Below, piece after piece: positions 43,571 through 55,140 of a stretch of 64,000 nucleotides of DNA. The position numbers were made by a program, and so were the translations under genes. The notes beneath the pieces are model-generated. The model ran no database searches. It had not been told where the DNA came from and saw nothing but the letters and a program-made list of their open reading frames with translations. How positions within the stretch are numbered: position 1 is the stretch's first letter; every line of letters starts with the position of its first letter. The stretch is from Cyrtodaria siliqua (lineage: Eukaryota; Mollusca; Bivalvia; Adapedonta; Hiatellidae): contig JAWPHD010001353.1 of NCBI GenBank assembly GCA_037043455.1, forward strand, positions 124,001-188,000, in the 5' to 3' direction.

Positions 43571-43910
43571 ATTATTTGGACATTGTGGGTTCCAAAAATA
43601 GAGCCAAAGACAAAATGAACCAAAGTTAGTCAGAGACAAAAGCCATCAAAATGGAACTCAGAAAGCCAAGGACAGGTGCTTCAAACAAAAAACATTGAAA
43701 TACTGTATTGTCCCTAACAAAAGCGCCCCTCCATCTCCAATTAAAATTTCTCCAAAATTCCTTCTTTTTTTTTTTGATCTTTAGTCAATGAAAAAAAAGA
43801 TTTAGATTTAGTGTGAATGACATCTGAGGCTCAGTTTGGGTATACAACCTGTCCAGAATGGCCAGAATGGCTTTTAAGTATATAAACAATAAAAAAATAA
43901 AAATAAGATT
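43571..43910 (+). other. Receptor gene 3' UTR with echo of the tail exon
   Basis: Positions 43638-43706 resemble coding positions 42836-42910, ending in a 27-bp stretch with one mismatch (GTGCTTCAAACAAAAAACAT then TGAAATA). This suggests part of the exon was duplicated and decayed into UTR. Confidence 0.6.
43888..43893 (+). terminator. Polyadenylation signal AATAAA
   Basis: AATAAA about 320 bp after the receptor stop codon, in the run AACAATAAAAAAATAAAAAT. It is the best candidate for cleavage of this transcript, but AT-rich context makes chance matches common. Confidence 0.4.
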
Positions 43911-44175
43911 GACCCCTTTGCATTTAGCATAGCGCCCAGGCTATACTACTGGGGGAAATATGGTAATTGCTAATGACCTATATATGAAAATGATGCCCCT
44001 ATATGGAAATCATCAAATTGTGCCAAAACTTTCAAAGTATATTGAAGGATTTATAGTGCTAATATGAATATGTATAAAATTTAGAAAATATTTATCAGCT
44101 TATTTAAATATGAACATGCGTTATTTTCATACTGTAATATTAATTATTAAAGGGACACATTGCAATCTTGATTTA

Positions 44176-44347
44176 AGAAATAAAATATTTCCAGCTGGTT
44201 TATATTGTCCCTGATCAAAACCTGGTGGGCGGGACTTGAAGACCATCGATACCAAGTACCAAAGGCCCACAGTTTCAATGTGTTTCAAGTCCCAACCACC
44301 AGGTTTTGATCTCGCACAATATAAACCCACTGGAAATATTTCATTTT
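44176..44347. repeat. Fold-back element, arms about 65 bp
   Basis: ATATTTCCAGCTGGTTTATA, TGATCAAAACCTGGTGG and GGGACTTGAA on the left pair with TTCAAGTCCC, CCACCAGGTTTTGATC and TATAAACCCACTGGAAATAT on the right. The preceding TTAAAGGGACACATTGCAA (44147) resembles 34475 and 34554. Confidence 0.9.
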
Positions 44348-44984
44348 TTATCTGACATGGATTTTTATACACACAATTTCGAGAGACTGAACATAATACA
44401 AACACACTCTCACAACTTACATTGTACGTCCATCTCTCAGCACCAAACGAAGAAAATATACAGCTTTATCGTGTTCCGAACAAGTTCAATTTGTTGTTTG
44501 AACTTAACTTTGCCTGAAACTATAAACGTAATCGTTGTTAATTTGGATGTTTTCCGACGTTTAAAATCGTTTAAAATGACGTTCTAACGGTTGGAGAATG
44601 TGACGTCAGAGGTTTACATAGCATTTTTAAAAAAAAATCTTCAACAGCCAATCAGCATTGAGTATTTTCATAAACCATGTTAGAATTATTTTTTTAAACT
44701 AGAGGCGTCTGGTTAACTTATATTGACAAATCATTATCAATAAATATTTGAACAGTTCAAAGCAAATTGATATTGCATATTATTACCAATAATATATGTA
44801 AACATATGGTAGAATAATAAACACAACACAAACCATCCATGTTGTATTACCTTAACTGATTGCAAATAAACACTTCAAGATTGCCATGTGTTCCATTTAA
44901 ATGTACAGAAAGGTGAATCAGAACTTAGAGGACTCTTATAAATATGCCAATTTTTAAATGCTAATAAAACATTTGTTTTTCATC
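44348..44984. other. Unassigned sequence
   Basis: AT-rich, no recognised feature. The short frame 44306-44587 overlaps the fold-back arm and is unsupported. Confidence 0.45.
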
Positions 44985-45122
44985 ATAATTTGCTAAAATT
45001 TTGAACATGTTCTTTAACATGGCGATTGAATCTAATCCGATTATCAAACTGATTTTATTTTTTCAATTTTATTTGACGAATCTGTTAAAAATATATTGAT
45101 GAGTTTTCATATGATTTTTTGA
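44985..45122 (+). repeat. AT-rich dispersed repeat, copy 2
   Basis: Partner of 29955-30095. It shares CATAATTTGCTAAAATTTTG-like, CCGATTATCAAACTGAT and AAATATATTGATGAGTTTTC blocks in the same order. Confidence 0.75.
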
Positions 45123-45654
45123 AACATTTGCTGTATTAACTTCTTATATTGTGGTAACAAAATATGAACTTTATTAAACAGCCAGTCATGAAGAAACCAC
45201 TAAGACATTATAAATGCAGCACCATATATGATAAAACTTGTATCAAAGTTTAACTGTTAAAGTTTAAGTAAATTAGTGTAAAATTAAAAATTATTGTATT
45301 TTATGTTCTGAGTTATGTTTTTAATTTTCTATCACTGAATTGATGAATACTCCACCCCCCACCCCACGCCCACTTAAATTTTAAGTCAAACAAAGGGCCA
45401 TAATTCTGTAATAAATTAGGCAGTCAACAATGGGTGATGTAGAGGAACATAAGGTCATCATTTGTTATGAAGTTTGGGAAAAACCCATTCAAAACTGTTT
45501 GAGGAATGCAAGTAATGAAAATGTGTTACACGACGGGACGGGATGGGACAAAAATGCGTTACGGGACGCGAAACAACGCGACGTTACAGACATGATTCCC
45601 ATATAGCCCCCACTTCACTTTATGAAAGCATGGGTATAAATGTATTTGAAATAT
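45123..45654. other. Unassigned sequence
   Basis: It contains a GC-rich phrase with repeated GGGAC (45533-45585: GACGGGACGGGATGGGAC, TTACGGGACGCG). Otherwise AT-rich. Confidence 0.45.
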
Positions 45655-45800
45655 TTGTCTAGTGGTAGACATTGGACCCATGATCCAAAAGTCGTGTGTG
45701 TGATCCCCCCCATGACCATATGTGTTGTTTACCTGAGCAAGACACTTTATCAGCATTTGCTTAGTACTGGTTCTACCCAGGAAGCTATCGAGAGTAATTA
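45655..45800 (+). mobile_element. SINE fragment, tRNA-like head degraded
   Basis: TCTAGTGGTAGACATTGGAC resembles a decayed A box, and AAGTCGTGTGTGTGATCCC a decayed B box. The body motif TTAGTACTGGTTCTACCCAG matches the SINE at 17632-17769. Confidence 0.75.
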
Positions 45801-46281
45801 AAATCAGTTCATAGAGCTTTTGCTACAATCGTTTTAAAATTAATAAGTTTGAAGAAAACATTTGAAATAAACATTTTCCCCACCATTTTTGGTTAAATTT
45901 GGAAATGTTACGTCAAATTTAATATTGATATTAAAAACTGAAAAAGTTGTCGATGGGACACAGATGCCAACTTTAGCGCTGTCTGTCACATTAAATAAAC
46001 TTGTAAATTAATCTTACATAATTTAACTGTGTGAAAAGTAGGTCAAAGTCATTCATACTGACCTACTTTTGTTAGTAACATACTGTTGTCATATAGATGT
46101 AAACATGTATGAAGATTGAGAGCTCTACGGCTTCCGGTGTCTAAGAAATGGATTTGAAAAACTAGAAATTAAACCCTTTTTGTTCGCTCAGCCAGATGGA
46201 GGGGCAGACGGACATAGGTAACCTACATGTCCACTCCACTCGTGGCAGGGATACAAAGTTAACTGATAGCATTCAAAGAAG

Positions 46282-46325
46282 CAAGAGGCCCAAGTTGGCC
46301 GAGAATGCTCTCTACTGGTTAACAT
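46282..46325 (+). repeat. Start fragment of the AAGAGGCCC repeat
   Basis: CAAGAGGCCCAAGTTGGCCG followed by GAATGCTCTCTACTGGTTAA matches the opening of the element at 52976. Only this terminal piece is present. Confidence 0.65.
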
Positions 46326-46334
46326 GGCTGTTAT

Positions 46335-46565
46335 AACAACTGGGAGAAAGTGAGTTTGTTTGAATGGTATTTTACGTCATTTGTACTGTTAGGCTATATA
46401 TGATGGTCATTTTTTTTGTGGTAAAGGCAGACCACCCCATATTTCCTGGGTAGAACCAGTACTGTATACCTCCTACCATCCGTATGAATCAACTCACTTT
46501 CTCAATGAACAAGTTGAGCTCCCTGAGGAATTTGAACCTGCAGTGGTGAGAGGTGAGAACATTTT
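46335..46565 (-). mobile_element. SINE, minus strand
   Basis: Read on the plus strand it has TGAATGGTATTTTACGTCAT, GCAGACCACCCC, CCTGGGTAGAACCAGTACTG and ATTTGAACCTGCAGTGGTGA (B-box side). The same order occurs at 60115-60345, so they are the same family. Confidence 0.8.
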
Positions 46566-47289
46566 AGTGAGGAAATGAGGTATTTACCGGTATTCCTTCA
46601 ATAGGTTACAAAATAACCAAGAATCATTTTATCGGTATACTCTGTGAAGGATTACCAGAGAATAATAGCTTTTATTTTATGATAAGCAATGAAATATTGT
46701 ATTTTATCAGTGAAATAAAAGTGTTATTCACATTTGAAATAAAAGTGTTATTTCACATTGTGAAATACAAAGTTTTATTTTCACAGTTGCTGCGGGGACT
46801 ACTTTTTTAAAAATCACTGCAAATTGCATATTCTATTCAAACAATGATATAAAATGGATTTTAAAAGTTAAAAGGAAATGACTGCCAATATATATTAAAA
46901 ACATTGTTCTATTTGGGTATAAATAAAATATCTTTGTACTATTTTTTGCAGTCGAGCAAAACGTGTATTATAATAAAGCAGCTTAGTTATTAAAATGGCC
47001 TCCCTTGTTGGCCTCGAAAGTGCGCATGCGTCGTGTGGTGCTATCGTTCTTTTTAGCTCTGACAAAAAATATTCCAAACGGTGTTTCTAAAGCTAAAATA
47101 AATCTATTTTAAACAGTAATTCACTTGATTTACTACTTACATCTTTTCTAAAGTAAGATCACGCAAAATTAAGTGGTATTTTCTGTGTTTTTTCACATTT
47201 GACACATTTTCCCGCTTTTTTGATATTCTACAAGCGGCCATGTTTGTTTACAAATTGTTAATCACGTAAGCGGTAAGAATGAAAACAAG
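46566..47289. other. Unassigned sequence upstream of LINE B
   Basis: AT-rich. AAATAAAAGTGTTATT occurs twice at 46697-46755. The 5' limit of LINE B could fall in the last 100 bp. Confidence 0.45.
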
Positions 47290-47339
47290 ATGGTAAGAGG
47301 TATCCAAATTGCCCTTGTATTATTTGTTTGTGCCCTTTT

Positions 47340-47540
47340 GCACGCTTTAGTCATGTCAGACACCGACACAACACCAGCCCCGTGTGGGTGCTGCAGTCTG
47401 GATGTGGAGGTGTTGGAATTTTGTGTGAGAAGTGTTCACAATGGTACCACCCAGTATGCCAAAATATTGGCGATGACACATACGACTTTTTATGCAAAAA
47501 TCCAGATTTCTCGTGGGATTGATTGGCATGTGGCTCTCCC
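47340..47540 (+). pseudogene. LINE B PHD-like zinc finger, frameshifted
   Basis: The first part (APCGCCSLDV) and the second part (GILCEKCSQWYHPVCQNI, then SWD-stop-LAC) lie in different frames; the shift falls near 47395. The pattern C-x2-C, C-x2-C, W-Y-H-x2-C and terminal C-x2-C is that of a PHD finger, which in host proteins reads histone tails. A TGA at 47520-47522 replaces the expected Cys codon in the last pair. Confidence 0.7.
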
Positions 47541-48400
47541 AACCATACAGATTCGGCAAATCTGACCCCACTCGCATCATTTTCAACTGGCAACAGTATT
47601 AGCTCCCTAGACAGTACTTCATCACACTCAGAGTCCGAACATCATACTTTCAAAATAAACCACCTGAAAGTACTGAACATAAATGCTCAGTCTTTAAATA
47701 AAGACTTGAAGAAAGATCAGTTTCATGCTTTACTTGACCAAGTTAAACCTGACATAGTTATAGCGACATAGACATGGCTTTCGACTGAGACGCATAGTGC
47801 AGAAATACTTCCCCCGAGTCAGGTTACGAAACCTATAGAAAGGACAGAGGGTCGAGAGGTGGAGGAGTACTTATTTTAGTAAGTAAGAAATTTGTAGCTT
47901 GTAGAGTCGTTTAGTTTGAAACTGACTGCGAAATCCTATGGATTAAACTTGAAATTGTAGGTTCCAAACCACTTCACATCGCAGCCTATTACAAACTGAA
48001 GGAATCAGATATTTCAAGTCAAGCTGAATTTAAGAGATCACTTGAAATGGTAAGTCAGATTAAAGGTCACGTGTGGATACTGGGAGACTTCAATTTCCCC
48101 AAAATCAACTGGGAAGAAAATATCCCAGCATCAAACCCGATTGTAAATATGTCAACATATATGAAGAATTTACAGACTTGCTGGATGAGCACAACATGAC
48201 ACAGATGGTTACGGAACCAACTAGAGGTGAGAATGTATTAGATTTATTTCTCACAAACAACCCCACCCTAGTAAACAAAGTGAGTATCCTCCCTGGCACT
48301 GCAGACCATGACATTGTCTACTCAGAGGTGAACATCAGGCCCCATGTAAACAAACAAAAACCTAGAATTATGTCCATGTACAAAAGAGCGGATTAGTAAG
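47541..48400 (+). pseudogene. LINE B endonuclease domain
   Basis: LKVLNINAQSLNKD (from about 47665) starts the domain. A TAG at 47769-47771 falls where the catalytic Glu of the ETWL motif is expected (IAT-stop-TWL). RGGGVLILVSKK, WILGDFNFPKINW (near 48080) and TADHDIVYSEV (near 48300) follow, with frameshifts near 47815 and 48110. Confidence 0.85.
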
Positions 48401-48468
48401 GCTTCTAACATCACATGGCTGATTTCAAAGACGAGTTCATGGTAAGTTATCTGTAAATAAGCTATGGG

Positions 48469-50690
48469 TTGAATTTAAGATGGCCATTCAAACAGGTATT
48501 TCAACTTTATATTGTACCCCAAAAGACCATCAACAGTAAACCCTCCATCCCCTGGATGACTCAGGATATAAAAAGAGTTATACGAAAGCGGGATAGCTTA
48601 TTCCAGAAATATAAAAGGTACAGAACACCAAAGGACAGACAAGCTTTCTTGGATGTTAAACATGCAGTGAAGTGTAAACTGAAAGACGCTTATGATGCCT
48701 ACATTGACTCTATTCTTGGACTTCCATATAGCGAGGATCCAGAAAATAGTAAGTCATCCTTTACTTCCAAGAAATTGTTTTTCTTACTCAAGAATTCCAA
48801 ACAAGACTCCACAGGAATATCCCCTCTTTCTAAAGATGGTAAACTGTGTACAGACAACACAGGAAAGTCAAACATCTTGAACCAACAGTTCAACTCTGTG
48901 TTTACCCCAAAAAGCCCCCTTCGACTCCGACAGTTGTCTAGGATGGCCGTACAAGACTATACTGACCAAGGTAAGCTACCAGCCACTTCTGTTGCAGAGC
49001 AAGACGGGAATCGGCACCCAATAATGCCAAAAATCATTATCTCTGTGAATGGAATTGTAAAGCTGCTGAAAGACTTGAACCACCACAAAGCAGCCGGTGC
49101 AGATAATATAAAGCCCCTGGTGCTACAGCAGCTCCGTGACCAGATAGCCCCCATTATCCAGGTAATTTTTCAACAATCTATTGACTCCGGAAGAGTCCCA
49201 AAAGACTGGACCAGTGCAAATGTTTGTCCCCTTTTTAAAAAAGGTGAGAAATGCGACGCTGCTAACCATCGGCCTATTTCTTTAACATGCATTTTATGCA
49301 AAGTTCTAGAGCATATCATTGCCTCGAACATTGTGACACACTTGGACAAACACAACATACTGTATGACTTGCAGAATGGGTTCCGCTCTAAACGGTCATG
49401 CGAGACACAGCTGATTATGCTGGTTGAGGATCTGCTATGAAACGCAGTAGATGGGCACCAAACAGACCTCATTTTGCTTGACTTTAGCAAGTTATTTGAT
49501 AAAGTAAACCACGAAAAACTTTTGCTCAAACTCCACTAATATGGAATCAGAAGCGATACCTTACAATGGATCAAGGCTTTTTTATCAAACAGATTGCAGC
49601 AGATAATAATTGAAAATGAAGAATCAGACCCAGTACCAGTTACTTCAGATGTACCCCAAGTCTCAGTTCTAGGTCCGATCCTATTCTTGATCTACATAAA
49701 TGATCTACCTGACAACATAAAGTCCAAAGTAAGACTATTCGCAGATGACACTGCAGTGTACCTGGCTGTTTCCAGTTTACAAGATGCTCAACTTTTACAG
49801 CAAGACCTCAACAAACTTTCTCTTTGGGAAGATGAATGGGATATGGAGTTTAATACAGGTAAGTGTATTCTTATTCAAATTACACGGTCAAAAACTCCTA
49901 TCCCATCAATATACATCATACATGGTCAATTACTGGAAACAGTCAGCAGTGCCAAATACCTTCATGTCAACATCAGCAGCGATCTTACCTGGAACAACCA
50001 TATTCAGAAGGCAAGTACATCTGGTAACAAAACTCTGGGATTCATAAAGCGAAACATCAGAAGCAAAAACCCAGGTATAAGAGCAACCGCATACAAAACA
50101 CTAGTCCGCCCAGTGATAGAGTACTCCTCCCCAGTGTGGAGCCCGTATACTAAACGCAATATAGACAAGTTGAGATGGTACAAAGAAGAGCCGCGAGGTG
50201 GGTACACAATGATTACTCCTATCAATCCAGTGTCACAACTATGCTTAACAACCTGAAATGGAGCTCTCTCGAGAACAGACGTTCTGATGACTTTTCCTAT
50301 TTTTCAAAATCGTCCATGGGCTAGTTGCCATCCAAATGCCGTCATATGTCCAGCATCCCATGAGACTATCTAGACTGTCGCATCCATTAGCTTTTTCGTC
50401 AAATACACACACGCGTTGACTATTACAAATATTCATTCTTTCCGCTTGCTGATGTACAATGTGGCCTGCCGACTAACATTGCCATGCTGCTAGCTTAGAT
50501 TCGTTCAAGCCGGCAGTTTGCCCTGTTAGCCACCAAATGCCATCAATTAAAACGCTGTCTTTTATCTTTTGAATTTCACTTTGTTCTCCATCGAACTTTT
50601 AACATACATAACACTTTCATCATTATTTCACCTTCACCTTATTTTACTCTTTCTTTTATCATCTTTTAAATTACTCACAACCGCACAGAC
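48469..50690 (+). pseudogene. LINE B reverse transcriptase and C-terminus
   Basis: AAGADNIKPLVL, VCPLFKKGEKCDAANHRPIS and NGFRSKRSCETQL mark the RT N-terminal half. Stops at 49438 and 49537 surround motif A (LLDFSKLFDKVNH, where Ala is replaced by Leu). Motif B is degraded (DVPQVSVLGPILF, lacking both usual Gly), while FADD is intact near 49740. The C-terminal YKTLVRPVIEYSSPVWSPY is followed by a frameshift near 50180 and a decayed tail to about 50570. Confidence 0.88.
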
Positions 50691-50757
50691 GCACATCTGC
50701 ACATAATCTTCGAAAGAGGGTGATGCAGTGTCCATAGATAGAGATAGATAGATAGAT

Positions 50758-52307
50758 GGTCTATCGTAGTTTCCCTAAAAAAAAAAGTAAAATCATAAAA
50801 TAAAAATAAAATTTGTTGTTTTGTCGTGATTAACATATATTTCATCTCAAAGTGAGAAAACTTTTACATTTTCAATCATGCTTCGCATTCGTGAAAATAG
50901 TTTTCTCATTTCTCAATGAAATAAAATATGTAATTCACTCCAAAACAACAAATATCCTCTATTTATTTATATCCTTTGATGTTTAACACTAATATTTCTG
51001 TTTTTAACCTGATAACAAGCAAATATATCCAAGACTTAGAACAGGACCCTGCCTAATGCCACAAACATTGCACGACCTTGAATTTAATGTATTCACATAA
51101 AAAAATTCTTACCATTATCTCAAATTAAAAATTGCATGACCTTGAACAAAATTTTAAAATTTGGTACGAGGGACTCTATCTGTTGATACAAACATACAAT
51201 TTTAGGACTTCAGGACAGGAAACAAAATTTGATGACCTCAGCCTATGCCATTGAACATACACTCTGGAATTAAGTGTGTGAAAGTTATACATCTAAAACT
51301 AACATTACAATTGCATGACCTTGACCCATGCATGACCTTTAAAATACAATTCTGAATTGTTACACAACACAAGTCTTGTGTGTAACATTATTAGACACAT
51401 CATATAATTAATCTAGCAACTGTTTTAATATTTTCTTAATTTTGGTCAATTCGTCAAAAGCTACTAAGTAGCGAAACACTACTACTGAGTAACGTAACAT
51501 GTGTGTGCGAACAAATTTAACTATGAGCAAATATTAATGGGTAGATTATAATTCGGCAGACAAATTGGATTCAATCTTTGTTCCAAATTACACTAAGGAC
51601 AGATAATCCATTACATACCTCAATAACAGGAATGCAAGATTTATTTCCCTTTTTATTCTACACACGCATTTATCACTTTTTGGTTAATATTAACTCCTTA
51701 ATACACACACAAACGAGCATACTTATTTTATTTACAGAGAATAGTATACACCGAGAGGTAGAGGATTAACATACTTTTCCTACGGAATTGATTCCTGTTT
51801 TGTTTTCATGCCAGATGTTTTTTTTGTTGTATCGCTACTGCAGTAAGGGACCCTGGGTACATATTCCCTATGCTAAGCATGCAGTCGGACTATAATATAT
51901 AAATCATCACAGAAGCAACTGTAGGGAGTGTTAACAAGTACCAGTTTAATATTTAACGCAATACTCATGTACTACCCCAGGGGCATTTTTGGTAAATACC
52001 AATGACAATAAGACGAGGAAGACGCAGTTTTTTAATTTCAGTCAATAGGGCTCAATATCAGTGACAGTATGTTCTAAAAATAAACTGAAGTGGTCAATGA
52101 TTTCAGACAAACAGTTCATTACTTACACAGTATATATACAATTTTATAGGTTTATTATGTCAGACATCGGCTTGAGATGTTTACACAATGTATGATGTCA
52201 CCGAGATTCAGCCCAGATTTATTCCTGTTGTAAAAAGTTGTATATTTGGTAAATCAACACTGCATACTGCTTAACAAATTGAAGACTATAACAATCTATC
52301 ATGATAG
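50758..52307. other. 1.5 kb with only weak repeats
   Basis: AT-rich. Degenerate ATTGCATGACCTTGA phrases occur at 51070-51345 (four or so), related to those in the receptor intron. No gene recognised; the frame 51578-51769 is unsupported. Confidence 0.45.
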
Positions 52308-52398
52308 GGAAATCTCACCCGAGTGTAAGAATTGTAACCAGGGACGAGGCTCAGCCGAGTTCTGGTTGCAATTCTGATCCCGAGGGCGAGATTTACCT
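52308..52398. repeat. Hairpin, arms about 38 bp
   Basis: GGAAATCTCACCCGAG and AGAATTGTAACCAG on the left pair with CTGGTTGCAATTCT and CGAGGGCGAGATTTACC on the right. The centre is GGACGAGGCTCAGCCGAGTT. It abuts the next element. Confidence 0.88.
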
Positions 52399-52919
52399 TT
52401 CTTGCATACCGGACAAGGATATCCGTAATTTTACCGGGGCTAGATATTTCCATCTCACCCTAGGGTAGAGATAAAATTCACGTGCGCCAACATCCGGTAT
52501 GCAGGAAAACATGCAAAACGTCAATAGCTGGCGGCGTCAACGCACAACATTTCTGATATGCAAGAAAAAGAAACTATCATGGGTATTCGGATCGGAACCT
52601 CGGCAGAGCCTCGGTTCCGATAAAAACACTTATACCTCGGGTTGGAATTCCCTATCTTCACCGGATACCCATGAAAGATATTATAATCTCACATGGGTAA
52701 ACTCATGATGGATTCTTTTTCTTGCATATCATTGACATTTTGTGCGTTGACGTCGCCAATAACTATAATTTTGTAATGTTTTTTAACACAATGACGTCAT
52801 GCATCTGTTCACGTTATTGACGTCATTATTGTTGCGCATGAATTTTTTCTCGACCCTAGGAGACGGAAATATCTAGCCCTGGTAAAATGATGGATATCCT
52901 TGTCCACATATGCAAGAAA
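52398..52919. mobile_element. TIR fold-back element with nested palindrome
   Basis: Outer arms of about 75 bp: TTTCTTGCATACCGGACAAG then GATATCC...ATTTTACCGGGGCTAGATAT on the left, with the complement ending CTTGTCCACATATGCAAGAAA on the right. Inside, TGATATGCAAGAAAAAGAA (52555) and TTCTTTTTCTTGCATATCA (about 52713-52731) bound a second palindrome. That one has its own hairpin GATCGGAACCTCGGC / GCCTCGGTTCCGAT. No coding capacity. Confidence 0.9.
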
Positions 52920-53506
52920 TACACAATATAACACAGGTTCAAACAGAGTTGTATCCAGGAACAAGAGGCCCAAGAGGGCCTGTGGATGCTCTACTGGCTA
53001 AAACAGCTCTTATAGATTTAGATAGATATAGCTAGATATCATAAGCTCTCTTCTCCTATAGATTTAACAAAGGAAAATACAATATAGCATTTTTCAACAA
53101 ATCAAGGGCCATAACTCTGTTATTACTAACAAGATCTAGCTGGTTTTCGAAATTGTCCAAGATTTCATTGATATACTGCGCTTTGCACAACTAGACATCA
53201 TACGGAGGCTTCCTGCCAAATTTCGTAGAAATCCAACAAGCCGTTTAATAGGAGTAGCGCCGACAAGAAATTTAAAATAAAAATGTCAAAGGGCCATAAC
53301 TCAGTCAACAATCAGCGAACTGGAACAAAAGAGTGACATGCACAACTAGACATCTTACCGATGCTTCCTGCCAAGTTTCGTCGAAATTCAACAAGGCATT
53401 TAAGATTTGTAGCGCCGACAAGAAATTTTAAAGTAAGTGTCAAGTAATTAAAAAGATAATGAAAATTGTTTTTCAAAAAATTCAAAAATAAATTCAAATC
53501 TATCAA

Positions 53507-53533
53507 AAAAAAAAAAAAAAAAAAAAATTAAAA

Positions 53534-53564
<31 letters not shown>

Positions 53565-53616
53565 GGAATGTAATTGAAAAAAAAAAAAAAATCATTTTTT
53601 TTTTTTTTTTTTTTAA
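53507..53616 (+). repeat. A- and T-homopolymer block
   Basis: Long A runs with few interruptions, then TCATTTTTTTTTTTTTTTTT. Prone to length error in assemblies. Confidence 0.97.
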
Positions 53617-53619
53617 ACT

Positions 53620-54800
53620 GTTACCCCCGGGGCGCGTCCAAATTTGACACCAGGGTCACAATTTGAACAAACTTGGTAGAGGACCATAAGCTGATGCTAC
53701 ATGTAATACATGAGAGCTCTGTGCCATGTGGTTCCAGAGAAGAAGTTTTTTTCAGGTTTTCCCTATACAAGCCTAAGTAAAACTGTGACCCCCAGGGTGG
53801 GGCCAAATGTGACCAAACCCCCAGGGTGGGGCCAAATGTGACCAATGGGTCACCATTTGAACAAACTTGGCAGAAGACCATAAGCTTATAGCAAATGCAA
53901 AATATGTAGAGAAGAAGATTTTTTCAGTTTTTCCCTATACATGTCTATGTAAAACATGTGACCCTTGGGCCGGGGCCAAATGTGACCCCAGGGTCACCAT
54001 TTGAACAAACTTGGTAAAGGACCATAAGCATATAGCAACAGCAAAATATTAAACCTCTGGCTCTTGCAGTTTCAGAAAAGAAGATTTTTTAAGTTTTTTC
54101 CTATACATGTCTATTTAAAACATGTGATCCTTGGGGCGGGGCCAAATGTGACCCCAGGGTCACCATTTGAACAAACTTAGTAGAGGACCATAAGCTGATG
54201 CTACATGTAATACATGAGAGCTCTGTGCCATGTGGTTCCTGAGAAGAATTTTTTTTCTTCAGTTTTTCCCTATACAAGCCTATGTAAAACTGTGACCCCC
54301 GGGGTGGGGCCAAATGTGACCCCTGGGTCACCATTTGAACAAACTTGGTAGAGGACCACAAGCTTATAGCAAATGCAAAATATTAAACCTCTGGCTCTTG
54401 CATTTTCAGAGAAGAAGATTTTTTAAGTTTTTCCCTATACATGTCTATGTAAAACATGTGACCCTCGGGGCGGGGCCAAATGTGACCTGAGGGTCACCAT
54501 TTGAATAAAACTTGGTAAAGGACCATAAGCTTATAGTAAATGAAAAATATAAAACGTCTGGCTGTTGTAGTTTCCGAGAAGATTTTTTTAAAAAAAAAAT
54601 CCTATATAAGTCTATGTAAAAGTGTGACCCCCGGGACGGAGACAGTTTTGACCCCAGGGTCACCATTTGAACAAACTTGGTAGAGGACCATAAGCTGATG
54701 CTACATGTAATACATGAGAGCTCTGTGCTTTGTGGTTTCAGAGAAGAAGATTTTTGTCTATGTCTATATGAAAAACATGCAAAACCTCAATATACAAACT
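53620..54800 (+). repeat. Tandem repeat, unit about 160-165 bp, about seven copies
   Basis: Each unit runs GTGACCCC(C/T)GGGGCGGGGCC, AAATGTGACCCCAGGGTCAC, CATTTGAACAAACTTGGTAG, AGGACCATAAGC, then TTTTCCCTATACATGTCTAT. Two subtypes of the middle alternate: GATGCTACATGTAATACATG and TTATAGCAAATGCAAAATAT. The minus-strand frames are repeat by-products. Confidence 0.92.
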
Positions 54801-55097
54801 TTGGACCCCCGGGGCACGGGCATTTTTGACCCCGGGGACTTTTTTTGAACAATCTTGATAGTCTAGGCATTGGCGATCATTTTAAAAGAAAAACTGTTGA
54901 AATCTGTCCAGCGGTTCTGGAGAAGAAGATTTTTTAAGGTTTCGACCATATATGGTAATGGCAGCCATCTTGGATGTAGCGCTGACCTAATTTTAACAAA
55001 TCTAAAAACCATTCATCTAAGGATCATCCATGTGAAGTTTGGTAAAATTAACCAAGCGGTTTCTGAGGAGAAGTCGTTTGAAGAAAAGTTAACGGAC

Positions 55098-55140
<43 letters not shown>

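Larger units (their letters stand above)
47290..50757 (+). mobile_element. Decayed non-LTR retrotransposon (LINE B) with PHD-like finger
   Basis: In order: a short Cys-rich PHD-like finger, an APE-type endonuclease, an RT of the kind found in CR1/L2/jockey-like elements, a C-terminal region and a 3' end with a tandem GATA tail (ATAGATAGAGATAGATAGAT, about 50735-50757). It carries several stops and frameshifts. Its RT motifs (FADD, GPILFLIYINDLP) differ from those of LINE A (YADD, GCILSPTLF), so the two belong to different lineages. Confidence 0.9.

Noticed and set aside
42776..43639. Minus-strand frames opposite the receptor tail exon
   Set aside because: The plus strand has matching splice phases and motif structure; the reverse frames are Phe/Ile/Cys-rich shadows.
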